Shown: positions 1-7,047, counted from the first letter of the stretch. The stretch is 10,635 bases of DNA from Salegentibacter sp. (GCA_024635815.1 JAGXIG010000042.1:1-10635); one strand, 5' to 3'. Notes: generated from the sequence alone by a model not told the origin. A program made the numbers and translations.

Positions 1-602
1 ATTACGTACTCAACCTCACGAGGATCTGAGTTTGTATCTACCATAGCGAAAATTGGAATGTTTAATTTCTGAGCTTCTTTAATAGCAATGTGTTCACGAG
101 TGATATCAACTACAAAAAGTGCTCCTGGAAGTCTACTCATATCAGAAATAGAACCAAGGTTCTTTTCTAATTTAGCTCTTAAACGATCTACCTGAAGGCG
201 TTCTTTTTTAGAAAGTGTATTAAAGGTACCATCTTTTTTCATTCTATCTATAGAAGCCATTTTCTTAACGGCTCTACGAATAGTCACGAAGTTGGTAAGC
301 ATACCACCGGGCCAGCGCTCGGTAATGTATGGCATGTTAGCTTTTTCAGCTTGTTCGGCTACAATTTCTTTAGCCTGTTTCTTGGTAGCTACAAAAAGTA
401 TTTTTCTACCGCTGGCTGCAATTTTTGCAAGGGCATCTCCTGCCTCCTGCATTTTAGCAGCACTCTTATATAAGTTGATGATGTGAATCCCGTTACGCTC
501 CATATAGATATATGGGGCCATATTTGGGTTCCATCTTCTTGTAAGGTGTCCAAAATGTACACCTGCATCAAGTAATTCTTTTACTTCTACTTTGTTTGCC
601 AT
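1..602 (-). CDS. rpsB: 30S ribosomal protein S2, partial (3' end outside window)
   Basis: Encodes ribosomal protein uS2, a late-binding protein of the small subunit that bridges head and body and helps recruit S1. The reverse strand reads from ATG at 602 as MANKVEVKELLDAGVHFGH, the standard S2 opening, followed by the RRWNPNMAPYIY region and the conserved ERWPGGMLTNF block at about residues 93-104. Two hundred codons are present and the frame is still open at position 1; S2 is usually about 230-280 residues, so the C-terminus is missing here. It lies 168 bases downstream of rpsI on the same strand with no convincing terminator between them, so it is probably cotranscribed with rplM-rpsI, although its own structured leader suggests separate control. 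In Bacteroidota tsf (EF-Ts) commonly follows; that would lie outside the window. Confidence 0.97.
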   Translation of the reverse strand, partial: MANKVEVKELLDAGVHFGHLTRRWNPNMAPYIYMERNGIHIINLYKSAAKMQEAGDALAKIAASGRKILFVATKKQAKEIVAEQAEKANMPYITERWPGGMLTNFVTIRRAVKKMASIDRMKKDGTFNTLSKKERLQVDRLRAKLEKNLGSISDMSRLPGALFVVDITREHIAIKEAQKLNIPIFAMVDTNSDPREVEYV

Positions 603-640
603 TTTTGTAATAGTTTACTTTCTGTTGAAGATAGCAACAC

Positions 641-673
641 GTAAGTGGCTGTTTATTATAAACACGGCCTTAC
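641..673 (-). promoter_or_regulatory. Structured leader hairpin upstream of rpsB
   Basis: An imperfect inverted repeat sits about 38 bases before the rpsB ATG. The outer arms GTAAG (641-645) and CTTAC (669-673) pair, and the inner arms TGTTT (650-654) and AAACA (660-664) pair, with a GC/GC step possible between. Two smaller perfect hairpins follow upstream on the mRNA: 676-690 (6-bp stem, 3-base loop) and 696-711 (5-bp stem, 6-base loop). The clustering suggests a leader that S2 itself could bind, as known for rpsB in E. coli. That role is inference; I do not recognise a named RNA family. Confidence 0.4.
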
Positions 674-746
674 CTGTTTAGATGCTAAACTAACTCCCAA
701 TAGCATTTGGGATAACAACAAAATTCTTTTTAATATTAAATGAACT

Positions 747-764
747 TTGGAATATAGATTCCAA
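747..764 (-). other. Short hairpin just after the rpsI stop codon
   Basis: A perfect inverted repeat TTGGAAT-ATAG-ATTCCAA (7-bp stem, 4-base loop) begins 6 bases past the rpsI stop. On the rpsI strand it is not followed by a U-run, so it is not a convincing intrinsic terminator. It may be an mRNA-end or processing structure, or a partial attenuator between rpsI and rpsB. Confidence 0.4.
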
Positions 765-770
765 TAAAAA

Positions 771-1157
771 TTAACGCTTAGAGAACTGAAATTTCTTACG
801 AGCTTTCTTCTGTCCGAATTTCTTACGCTCTACCATTCTTGGGTCTCTGGTCATTAAACCTTCTGGTTTTAAAACCGCTCTGTTCTCTGCATCCAGTTCC
901 ACCATTGCTCTTGCAAGTGCAAGACGAATAGCTTCTGCCTGTCCTGTAATTCCACCACCGTAAACATTAGCAATAATGTCGAAGTTATCGTCATTACCGG
1001 TAAGGTTAAGGGCCTGGTTTACTTTGTAAAGTAAAGGACCTGTGGTAAAGTAGTCTTTAAGGTCTTTTTTGTTAACGCTAAATTTTCCGCTTCCTTCAGA
1101 AACGTAAACACGCGCAACCGCCGTTTTTCTACGGCCAATTTTGTGAATAACCTCCAT
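771..1157 (-). CDS. rpsI: 30S ribosomal protein S9
   Basis: Encodes ribosomal protein uS9, whose C-terminal tail reaches the P-site tRNA on the small subunit. The 128-residue product opens [19 protein letters not shown], contains the family signature region GGGITGQAEAIRLALARA at about residues 67-84, and ends with the basic tail KKARKKFQFSKR, the invariant Lys-Arg C-terminus. Length is normal for the family. Its ATG overlaps the rplM stop codon by one base (TAATG), so translation is very likely coupled to rplM; there is no separate ribosome binding site of note. L13-S9 pairing is conserved across bacteria. Confidence 0.98.
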   Translation of the reverse strand: MEVIHKIGRRKTAVARVYVSEGSGKFSVNKKDLKDYFTTGPLLYKVNQALNLTGNDDNFDIIANVYGGGITGQAEAIRLALARAMVELDAENRAVLKPEGLMTRDPRMVERKKFGQKKARKKFQFSKR

Positions 1158-1612
1158 TACTTAAGATCGTTTAAGTTAATAGTTTTAGGTTTTTGTGCAG
1201 TATGATCGTGATCTGTTCCTGCGTAAACCTTTAAATTTCTAAATAGGTCGGCTCCAAGTTTGTTTTTTGGTAGCATTCCTTTTACTGATTTTTCGATAAG
1301 TCGCTCAGGACCTTTTTCGAATAATTCAGCGGCTGTTAGACTTTTTTGTCCACCCGGGTAGCCGGTGTGACGAATGTATTCTTTCGAATCCCATTTCTTA
1401 CCGGTTAAGTTGATCTTTTCTGCGTTGGTAACGATTACGTTATCTCCACAATCAACGTGCGGGGTGAAGTTAGGTTTGTGCTTACCTCTTAGTAGCTTGG
1501 CTACTTTAGAAGATAGGCGGCCCAACGTCTGTCCTTCAGCATCTACGTGTACCCATTCTTTGGTCACGGTAGCCTTGTTGGCTGATACTGTTTTGTAGCT
1601 TAATGTGTCCAC
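1157..1612 (-). CDS. rplM: 50S ribosomal protein L13
   Basis: Encodes ribosomal protein uL13, an early assembly protein of the large subunit. The 151-residue product starts [20 protein letters not shown] and carries the L13 core: [22 protein letters not shown], the [14 protein letters not shown] region, and the C-terminal block [20 protein letters not shown] that matches the L13 signature. The length is typical of the roughly 150-residue Bacteroidota form. It is the first gene of the rplM-rpsI-rpsB unit, with a good promoter at 1687-1717 and a strong hairpin 36 bases before the start. Autoregulation through that leader is plausible (inference). Confidence 0.98.
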   Translation of the reverse strand: MDTLSYKTVSANKATVTKEWVHVDAEGQTLGRLSSKVAKLLRGKHKPNFTPHVDCGDNVIVTNAEKINLTGKKWDSKEYIRHTGYPGGQKSLTAAELFEKGPERLIEKSVKGMLPKNKLGADLFRNLKVYAGTDHDHTAQKPKTINLNDLK

Positions 1613-1647
1613 ACTAATTAAATTTACTTATTATTAAACATTCCATT

Positions 1648-1684
1648 CCCCGTTCCCTGCATGAATCATGTCGGGAAATCGGGG
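1648..1684 (-). promoter_or_regulatory. Strong hairpin at the 5' end of the rplM-rpsI mRNA
   Basis: Plus-strand arms CCCCG (1648-1652), TTCCC (1653-1657) and CATG (1660-1663) pair with CATG (1667-1670), GGGAA (1673-1677) and CGGGG (1680-1684). This gives 14 base pairs with a 2x2 internal loop, a 2-base bulge and a 3-base loop. It lies immediately downstream of the predicted -7 element, so the transcript would begin at or next to the stem. It is GC-rich in an AT-rich intergenic region. It probably acts as a ribosomal protein leader or a 5'-end stabiliser; which one cannot be told from one sequence. Confidence 0.6.
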
Positions 1685-1686
1685 TG

Positions 1687-1717
1687 CAAATGTACAATTA
1701 TAAATTCATATAGCAAA
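1687..1717 (-). promoter_or_regulatory. Bacteroidota-type promoter for rplM-rpsI
   Basis: The reverse strand has TTTG (1717-1714), a 19-base spacer, then TACATTTG (1694-1687). This matches the flavobacterial consensus TTG-N17-23-TAnnTTTG for the -33 and -7 elements. Transcription would start around 1680-1685, at the edge of the leader hairpin. Confidence 0.75.
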
Positions 1718-1758
1718 TCCGAAATTAATTAATTTATTTTGAGGAAGATAGCTGTGTC

Positions 1759-1799
1759 AGAGAATTTTAGGATTAAACATCTGTCATAATAAATTCTCT
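1759..1799. repeat. 9-bp inverted repeat in the rplM/lipoprotein divergent region
   Basis: AGAGAATTT (1759-1767) and AAATTCTCT (1791-1799) are perfect inverted copies separated by 23 bases. They lie about 40 bp upstream of the rplM -33 element. The remainder of 1718-1928 shows no open frame or other structure that I can support. The repeat could be a looped regulatory site or chance in AT-rich DNA. Confidence 0.35.
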
Positions 1800-1928
1800 T
1801 GTTTTTCTTACACTATTAAAACCAAATTCCTACTTATAGGATCTAAATTAGATAGACTAAAAGCATTAAACGAACGTTAAACGGTATTTTTAATGTTAAT
1901 AAAGTCATAAAAATCCTTTAATGCATCC

Positions 1929-1936
1929 TATCTTTG
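1929..1936 (+). promoter_or_regulatory. -7 promoter element for the lipoprotein gene
   Basis: TATCTTTG matches TAnnTTTG exactly and lies 21 bases before the ATG at 1958. No clear TTG was found at the expected -33 distance. The alternative TTG start codon at 1934 falls inside this element, which argues that translation begins at 1958. Confidence 0.55.
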
Positions 1937-1957
1937 TCCTGTCAAATTGATTTAGCT

Positions 1958-2548
1958 ATGAAAACTCTTCTTAATTTAAAAAGCTCTTGCGCAGTTTTCG
2001 GACTGATACTAACTATAGTGTCCTGTGAGCCTAACCAGGATCACGTAGCCGAAACTGAAATTACCGCTACCTATGCTATGGCAACTATTACTCCAGAAGA
2101 CCTTGAAGGAGAGTGGACGCTTTCAGCAATGAATACTGATACCGTTGTAGATCTTAACAGCGATGGTGTATTTAATTCGAATATTTTACTGGAAACCGAT
2201 TGTTTTGCTGATAGGGGGGTCGTTTTTTCTTCAGGTGGTAACATGACCTCTACCAACTCTAAACTCGATTTTAAAGCCGGGGTGAGTGATGATGATTTTA
2301 AATGTCTTTCCGGTAGAACAGATTCAGGAAGTTGGGATGTTGAAAATGTAAATAATGAGGAACGTTTGGTTATTACAATGACCATTAATGGAACTACACG
2401 TGCACACAGCAGAATTTTAGAACGAACTACCAATACTTTTGCGTTTGATATCAGTAAACTTGAATCTCAACAATATTACGGCAACCCCGACGGGACTGAT
2501 GCCGAGGATGTCACCGTTTTATCATTAGAATATACTAGGGTGAATTAG
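1958..2548 (+). CDS. Lipocalin-like lipoprotein of flavobacterial type, function unknown
   Basis: A 196-residue predicted lipoprotein. The N-terminus MKTLLNLKSSCAVFGLILTI is a type II signal peptide, and the lipobox IVSC puts the lipidated cysteine at residue 23. The mature part begins CEPNQDH, which is not an obvious outer-surface export signal. The body resembles small flavobacterial lipocalin-like proteins: L49-x-G-x-W53 opens the domain, a DLNSDGVFNSN segment at about residues 65-75 looks like an Asp-rich, possibly calcium-binding loop, and two cysteines (82 and 116) could form a disulfide. The frame extends upstream to a TTG at 1934, but that codon lies within the promoter element, so ATG 1958 is chosen. 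It appears monocistronic, ending at the terminator 2582-2619. The biological role is unknown; ligand binding in the envelope is a guess from the fold family. Confidence 0.8.
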   Translation: MKTLLNLKSSCAVFGLILTIVSCEPNQDHVAETEITATYAMATITPEDLEGEWTLSAMNTDTVVDLNSDGVFNSNILLETDCFADRGVVFSSGGNMTSTNSKLDFKAGVSDDDFKCLSGRTDSGSWDVENVNNEERLVITMTINGTTRAHSRILERTTNTFAFDISKLESQQYYGNPDGTDAEDVTVLSLEYTRVN

Positions 2549-2581
2549 AAACCTAAGTAATCTTTTAGTGCTAAGTGTTAG

Positions 2582-2619
2582 ACAAAAAACCTCGCAGTTT
2601 TGTCTGCGAGGTTTTTTGT
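2582..2619. terminator. Bidirectional intrinsic terminator between the lipoprotein gene and polA
   Basis: A perfect 16-bp stem: AC-A6-CCTCGCAG (2582-2597) pairs with CTGCGAGG-T6-GT (2604-2619) around a 6-base loop (2598-2603). The GC-rich core is flanked by an A-run on one side and a T-run on the other, so it works in both directions. It serves the lipoprotein gene (ends 2548) and the convergent polA (ends 2718). Confidence 0.9.
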
Positions 2620-2635
2620 TTCAATTTTTTGGGTG

Positions 2636-2697
2636 AGATTTAAATCTTAGATACTGAAACAAGCCCGCCTGACCGGACGGGCAGGTTCAGGATGACG
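2636..2697. repeat. Small nested palindromic element, REP-like
   Basis: The palindrome AGATTTAAATCT (2636-2647) is followed by a nested structure. The outer arms CTGAA (2654-2658) and TTCAG (2686-2690) enclose a GC-rich hairpin with arms GCCCG (2663-2667) and CGGGC (2678-2682); CCTG and CAGG form an alternative pairing. The trailing sequence is GGATGACG. From memory, similar pieces occur as dispersed intergenic repeats in flavobacterial genomes, but I cannot verify a copy number here. Confidence 0.5.
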
Positions 2698-2717
2698 TAA
2701 TAAAAGTTTTTTATTTT

Positions 2718-5549
2718 CTAATGCGCCTCGAGCCAGTTATTACCTTCTCCCAGCTCTACGTCTAACGGGACTTCAAGCTTATAAGCATTTTCCATTTCGT
2801 ACTGAATCATTTTCTTCACTTCCTGGACTTCATCTTTATGGGCATCAAAAACCAATTCATCATGCACCTGCAGCAGCATTTTGGTTTTAAATTTACCTTC
2901 AGATAGTTTCTTGTAGATATTAATCATCGCTAGTTTAATAATATCGGCGGCACTTCCCTGTATTGGAGCGTTTACTGCATTTCTTTCGGCAGCACCTCTA
3001 ACTACGGCGTTTTGTGAATTAATATCTTTTAAATAGCGTCTTCTGCCTAAAATAGTCTGTACATATCCATTTTCCCTGGCAAAAGCTACCTGCTCAGCAA
3101 TATAGCCGGTTAATTTAGGATAGGTTTTATAATAAGTATCAATAAGTTCTTTAGCTTCAGAGCGTGATAAATTGGTCTGATTGCTCAAGCCAAAAGCCGA
3201 AACACCATAAATAATTCCAAAATTCACGGTTTTGGCGTTGCTTCTTTGCTCGCGGGTGACTTCATCTATATTTACATTGAAAACCTGTGCTGCGGTAGAA
3301 GCGTGAATATCCTTACCGTCCTTAAAAGCTTTTATCATATTATCCTCCTGGCTAAGCGCGGCGATAATTCGCAATTCAATTTGAGAATAATCGGCAGCGA
3401 GCAGAATATAATTTTCGTCCCGCGCAACAAACGCTTTTCTAACTTGCCTTCCGCGCTCAGTTCTAATTGGAATATTCTGAAGGTTTGGGTTGTTTGAACT
3501 TAATCTACCGGTAGCCGCGACGGTTTGAACATAATCGGTATGAATTCTCCCGGTTGGCTTCTGTACCTGGTTAGGCAATGAATCTACATAAGTATTTTGC
3601 AATTTAACCAAAGCACGATACATCAACACATTCTCTACGATCTTGTGTTCTTTTACCAGATAAGAAAGTACATCTTCACTGGTAGAATATTGGCCGGTTT
3701 TGGTCTTTTTAGGCTTTTTAACCAATTCCATTTTTTCGAAAAGGATTAGGCCTAATTGTTTTGGAGAACTAATTTTAAATTCTTCCCCGGCTTCTTTATA
3801 AATGCTTTGTTCCAATTCTTTAATATCACTATCTAGAGCATCAGAAAGGGATTTCAGAAAATTCTCATCCAGTTTTATGCCTTCCAGCTCCATTGCGGCA
3901 AGTACTCTAACCAGCGGAATTTCAATTTCATCAAAAAGTTTTCTGGTTTCAGCTTCTTTTAATTCCTGCTCAAAGAATTTTTTAAGCTGAAGGGTGACAT
4001 CGGCATCTTCAACTCCATATTCGGTTTGTTCTTCCAGGGGAACATCCCGCATTGATTTTTGATTCTTTCCTTTTTTGCCAATTAATTCTGAAATAGGTTG
4101 CGGACTATAATTCAAATAGGTCTCTGCCAGAACATCCATATTATGACGCATATCTGGATTAATCAGATAATGCGCAATCATCGTGTCAAAAAGCTTTCCT
4201 TTTATTTCAATATTATATTTGGCTAAAACCTTGATATCATATTTAAGGTTTTGCCCGATTTTTTCAATCTTTTCATCTTCAAAAAACAGTCTTAATTCTT
4301 CAATAAGTTCCTGTGCTTTTTCACGTTCTTCGGGAAAAGGCAGGTAAAAACCTTTACCGGGTTCCCAGGAAAAAGCGATGCCAACCAACTCGGCTTCCAG
4401 GGCATTTATGCTGGTAGTCTCGGTATCTACACAAACACTGCTTTGTTTCATTAAATTTTGAAGAAATAACTCCCTGGCCATTTTTGTATTAAGGCTTTGA
4501 TATACGTGAGCGGTATTTTTCAATGATTTTCTTCCACCTGTGCTAGCTTCAATTTTTTCTGAACTATCGCCCCCAAACAGTGAAAATTGACCTTCTCCAG
4601 CAGTTTTGGAAACTTTTTTGGCTGATGGGGAATTTGTGACCTGTGTTTGTTGCTGGTCTTCTTCGCCGCTAAATAGTTTTATAAACTGGTCTTTCAGTCT
4701 CCTAAATTCTAGTTGATCAAAAATCTCCTGAACTTTATCGGCATCCGGTTGGGAAAGTTCATAATCTTCAGCGTGAAATTTCACATCACAGTCGGTAAGA
4801 ATAGCCGCAAGTTTTTTAGAAAGAATTCCCTGCTCGGCGTGACTTTCTACCTTTTCTTTCATCTTGCCTTTTAACTTATGGGTGTTGGCCAGCAATTCTT
4901 CCATACTTCCAAATTGCTTCAGGAATTTTTTAGCGGTTTTTTCACCTACACCGGGAAGTCCCGGGATATTATCTACTGCGTCGCCCATCATTCCGAGGAA
5001 ATCTATCACCTGCTCGGGACGTTCAACCCCAAATTTCTTCTGAACCTCGGGAATTCCCCAAATTTCTATTCCGTTGCCCATTCTTGCCGGGCGGTACATA
5101 AAGATATTTTCGGTTACCAATTGGGCAAAATCCTTATCTGGAGTTACCATAAAAACCTGGTAATTTTCTTTTTCGGCTTGTTGGGCCAGGGTGCCAATAA
5201 TATCATCGGCTTCACATCCGGGTAGCACAACCACGGGAATATGCATTGCTTTTAAAATCTCCTGAATTATAGGAATTGCCTCTTTTATAGGCTCTGGTGT
5301 GGCATCGCGATTTGCTTTATATTCAGCAAACATTTCTGTTCTTACCTGGCTGCCTTCTTTATCGAAACAAACCGCAAGATGATCTGGTTTTTCACGCCTG
5401 ATTACATCAAAAAGTGAGTTGGTAAAACCCATTATTGCCGAAGTATCAAAACCTTTAGAATTTATTCTTGGGTTTTTAATAAAAGCATAATAGCCCCTAA
5501 AAATAAGGGCATAGGCATCAAGAAGAAACAGGCGTTTTTGAGCTGACAT
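2718..5549 (-). CDS. polA: DNA polymerase I
   Basis: Family A DNA polymerase that removes RNA primers, matures Okazaki fragments and fills repair gaps. The 943-residue product (E. coli 928) has all three domains. The N-terminal 5'-3' nuclease starts MSAQKRLFLLDAYALIFRGY and includes GCEADDIIGTLA, TPDKDF and the GDAVDNIPGLPGVGEKTA helix-hairpin. The 3'-5' exonuclease keeps its metal ligands, with DTET at D375/E377, so proofreading should be active, unlike in Taq-type enzymes. The polymerase has motif A with D720 (AADYSQIELR), the O-helix RSNAKTVNFGIIYG with Phe at the dNTP-discrimination site, and motif C HDE at 896-898. A linker at about residues 300-345 is low in conservation. The gene stands alone, divergent from the metallophosphoesterase, with a -7 element 41 bases before the ATG. 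Confidence 0.98.
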   Translation of the reverse strand: MSAQKRLFLLDAYALIFRGYYAFIKNPRINSKGFDTSAIMGFTNSLFDVIRREKPDHLAVCFDKEGSQVRTEMFAEYKANRDATPEPIKEAIPIIQEILKAMHIPVVVLPGCEADDIIGTLAQQAEKENYQVFMVTPDKDFAQLVTENIFMYRPARMGNGIEIWGIPEVQKKFGVERPEQVIDFLGMMGDAVDNIPGLPGVGEKTAKKFLKQFGSMEELLANTHKLKGKMKEKVESHAEQGILSKKLAAILTDCDVKFHAEDYELSQPDADKVQEIFDQLEFRRLKDQFIKLFSGEEDQQQTQVTNSPSAKKVSKTAGEGQFSLFGGDSSEKIEASTGGRKSLKNTAHVYQSLNTKMARELFLQNLMKQSSVCVDTETTSINALEAELVGIAFSWEPGKGFYLPFPEEREKAQELIEELRLFFEDEKIEKIGQNLKYDIKVLAKYNIEIKGKLFDTMIAHYLINPDMRHNMDVLAETYLNYSPQPISELIGKKGKNQKSMRDVPLEEQTEYGVEDADVTLQLKKFFEQELKEAETRKLFDEIEIPLVRVLAAMELEGIKLDENFLKSLSDALDSDIKELEQSIYKEAGEEFKISSPKQLGLILFEKMELVKKPKKTKTGQYSTSEDVLSYLVKEHKIVENVLMYRALVKLQNTYVDSLPNQVQKPTGRIHTDYVQTVAATGRLSSNNPNLQNIPIRTERGRQVRKAFVARDENYILLAADYSQIELRIIAALSQEDNMIKAFKDGKDIHASTAAQVFNVNIDEVTREQRSNAKTVNFGIIYGVSAFGLSNQTNLSRSEAKELIDTYYKTYPKLTGYIAEQVAFARENGYVQTILGRRRYLKDINSQNAVVRGAAERNAVNAPIQGSAADIIKLAMINIYKKLSEGKFKTKMLLQVHDELVFDAHKDEVQEVKKMIQYEMENAYKLEVPLDVELGEGNNWLEAH

Positions 5550-5589
5550 ATATTTTGGAATATTATTTTTTCTGAATAACCCAAAACTA

Positions 5590-5597
5590 CAAAGATA
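5590..5597 (-). promoter_or_regulatory. -7 promoter element for polA
   Basis: The reverse strand reads TATCTTTG, an exact TAnnTTTG, 41 bases upstream of the polA ATG. No TTG is present at the usual -33 spacing; instead the 7-2-7 palindrome at 5611-5626 occupies that zone. Confidence 0.5.
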
Positions 5598-5610
5598 TTA
5601 TCATACAGGC

Positions 5611-5626
5611 TTTAGGCGTGCCTAAA
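5611..5626. promoter_or_regulatory. Palindrome 7-2-7 in the polA promoter zone, possible operator
   Basis: TTTAGGC-GT-GCCTAAA is a perfect two-fold symmetric site. It lies 14-29 bp upstream of the polA -7 element, where a -33 box would normally be. This is the size and position expected for a dimeric helix-turn-helix regulator. It also lies inside the putative pseudogene, so it may be a coincidence of former coding sequence. Confidence 0.3.
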
Positions 5627-5820
5627 AACTTGGAAGAACCTCCTAACAATGGATATGCAATTAGTTGGTATAGTCAAATTTTATAGCTGAACAAGGTTTC
5701 TGGCACCATTTAGGAGCTAAGAACTTTAGGTTTTAAGCCTTTCACAGGCGTTAAATTAAACCTAAACGAAATTTATAAAGTAATGATTAAAAGTATATTC
5801 GCAAAAAATTAAGCTTGCTC

Positions 5821-7047
5821 ATGCGTTGGATTATATTCATAGTTTTTTTCCTGTTTATAGAGATTTATGCCTACCAGGCTTTAAAAACACTAACCCGAAA
5901 TTATTGGGTTGTAATTCTGTATTTCGTCATCACGGCGGCGGTCCTGGGAAATTTCATGTATCAGTGGTTAACGCCCGCTGAGGGTAGCGTGCTCACAGGC
6001 GCACGAGGTTATGCCTTTGGCTTTTTACTTTCGGTAATGCTTTTTAAACTTTTCCTCACACTAATGATGTTTGGGGAAGATATTTTCAGATTAGGCGCAG
6101 GTGGTTTTGAAAAATTATTTTCTTCAAAGGGAAGTTTTTCTCTCCCTTCACGAAGAAAATTTTTAAGTCAGTTAGCGATGGGAATCGCTGCCATTCCTTT
6201 GGCTTCGGTTTTATACGGAATGTACCAGGGGAAGTACAATTTTAGAGTACTACATTATAGCCTTTATTTTGAAGACTTGCCCGATGCTTTTGACGGTTAC
6301 CGCTTAAGCCAGATAAGCGATGTTCACAGCGGAAGTTTTGATAATAAGAAAAAAATAAAATATGGAATAGATCTGCTTAACGAGCAGGAAAGCGATATGG
6401 TAGTTTTTACCGGGGATCTTGTTAATAATGAAGCTTCAGAAATGGAGCCCTGGAAAGAAATGTTTGGTCAAATAAAGGCAAAGGACGGCGTTTATTCTAT
6501 TCTGGGTAATCACGATTACGGCGATTATAAAAATTGGCCTTCAGATGAAGCTAAAAAGGAAAATCTTGAAACTCTAAAAGAAACTCACGCCAAAATGGGC
6601 TGGCAGCTTTTACTGAATGAGCATAAACTTATTGAGCGGAATGGCGAAAAAATCGCTTTGGTGGGTGTTGAAAACTGGGGTGCTGGGGGATTTAAAAAAG
6701 AAGGTGATCTTGATAAAGCTGGGGCGGGCTTAAGTGAAAAAGATTTTAAAGTTTTATTGAGTCACGATCCTTCTTACTGGCAGGAAAAGATTAAAAAGGA
6801 TCCAAATAATTATCATTTAACGCTAAGTGGTCATACCCACGGAATGCAGTTTGGAATTGAAATCCCAGGCTGGTTTAAATGGAGTCCTGTGCAATACCGC
6901 TACCAAAACTGGGCTGGGATATACGAGGAATTTGGCCGTTATATCAACGTGAACCGTGGATTTGGTTATTTAGCATTTCCCGGAAGAGTGGGAATTTGGC
7001 CCGAGGTAAGTGTGATTGAACTCAAAAAAGGCCCAAAACCAGCATAA
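5821..7047 (+). CDS. Membrane-anchored calcineurin-like metallophosphoesterase
   Basis: A 408-residue binuclear-metal phosphoesterase of the YkuE/COG1408 type. Three hydrophobic segments at about residues 2-20, 27-50 and 67-90 are followed by a fourth (about 117-137) preceded by SRRKFL (110-115), which matches a twin-arginine motif. The catalytic domain from about residue 150 has every ligand motif: D167-x-H169, GD199 with N202, GNHD (229-232), SHD with H315, and GHTH (337-340). It probably acts at the membrane, facing the periplasm; the substrate is not evident (lipid pyrophosphates or nucleotides are family possibilities). ATG 5821 is chosen over TTG 5815, two codons upstream, because the ATG gives the normal hydrophobic start. 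No TAnnTTTG element was found upstream, so its promoter is unclear. A thioredoxin-like gene follows after 129 bases. Confidence 0.9.
   Translation: MRWIIFIVFFLFIEIYAYQALKTLTRNYWVVILYFVITAAVLGNFMYQWLTPAEGSVLTGARGYAFGFLLSVMLFKLFLTLMMFGEDIFRLGAGGFEKLFSSKGSFSLPSRRKFLSQLAMGIAAIPLASVLYGMYQGKYNFRVLHYSLYFEDLPDAFDGYRLSQISDVHSGSFDNKKKIKYGIDLLNEQESDMVVFTGDLVNNEASEMEPWKEMFGQIKAKDGVYSILGNHDYGDYKNWPSDEAKKENLETLKETHAKMGWQLLLNEHKLIERNGEKIALVGVENWGAGGFKKEGDLDKAGAGLSEKDFKVLLSHDPSYWQEKIKKDPNNYHLTLSGHTHGMQFGIEIPGWFKWSPVQYRYQNWAGIYEEFGRYINVNRGFGYLAFPGRVGIWPEVSVIELKKGPKPA

Larger units (their letters stand above)
5576..5812 (+). pseudogene. Decayed coding remnant, identity unknown
   Basis: One plus-strand frame reads like protein across 79 codons, interrupted only by two TAG codons (5684 and 5711). 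It runs through QALGVPKNLEEPPNNGYA and ISWYSQIL before the first stop, and ELRTLGFKPFTGVKLNLNE then IYKVMIKSIFAKN after the second, ending at TAA 5810-5812. Frame is kept throughout, with no start codon seen at the left end, where an in-frame TGA lies at 5573. The right end sits 8 bases before the metallophosphoesterase ATG. This looks like the C-terminal part of an inactivated gene that once preceded the phosphoesterase. I do not recognise the family, and chance protein-like reading of AT-rich DNA remains possible. Confidence 0.35.

Noticed and set aside
688..720. Internal promoter for rpsB (TAGTTTAG with an upstream TTG at 23-base spacing)
   Set aside because: The -7 box has a mismatch at a core position and the spacing is at the edge of the allowed range; not strong enough to list.
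1374..1598. Plus-strand open frame opposite rplM
   Set aside because: It is entirely antisense to a certain ribosomal protein gene, with no promoter or domain evidence.
1934..1957. Upstream TTG start extending the lipoprotein by eight residues
   Set aside because: The TTG lies within the TATCTTTG -7 element and would precede the normal signal peptide start; ATG 1958 gives a standard lipoprotein signal.
2071..2433. Reverse-strand open frame of 120 codons opposite the lipoprotein gene
   Set aside because: The plus strand has a promoter element, lipobox and terminator, while the reverse frame has no recognisable features.
4878..5225. Open frame of about 115 codons opposite polA
   Set aside because: It is antisense to the strongly conserved nuclease domain of polA and its translation resembles no protein family; it is a shadow of the polA codons. 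The same applies to 3246-3497 and 3802-3990.
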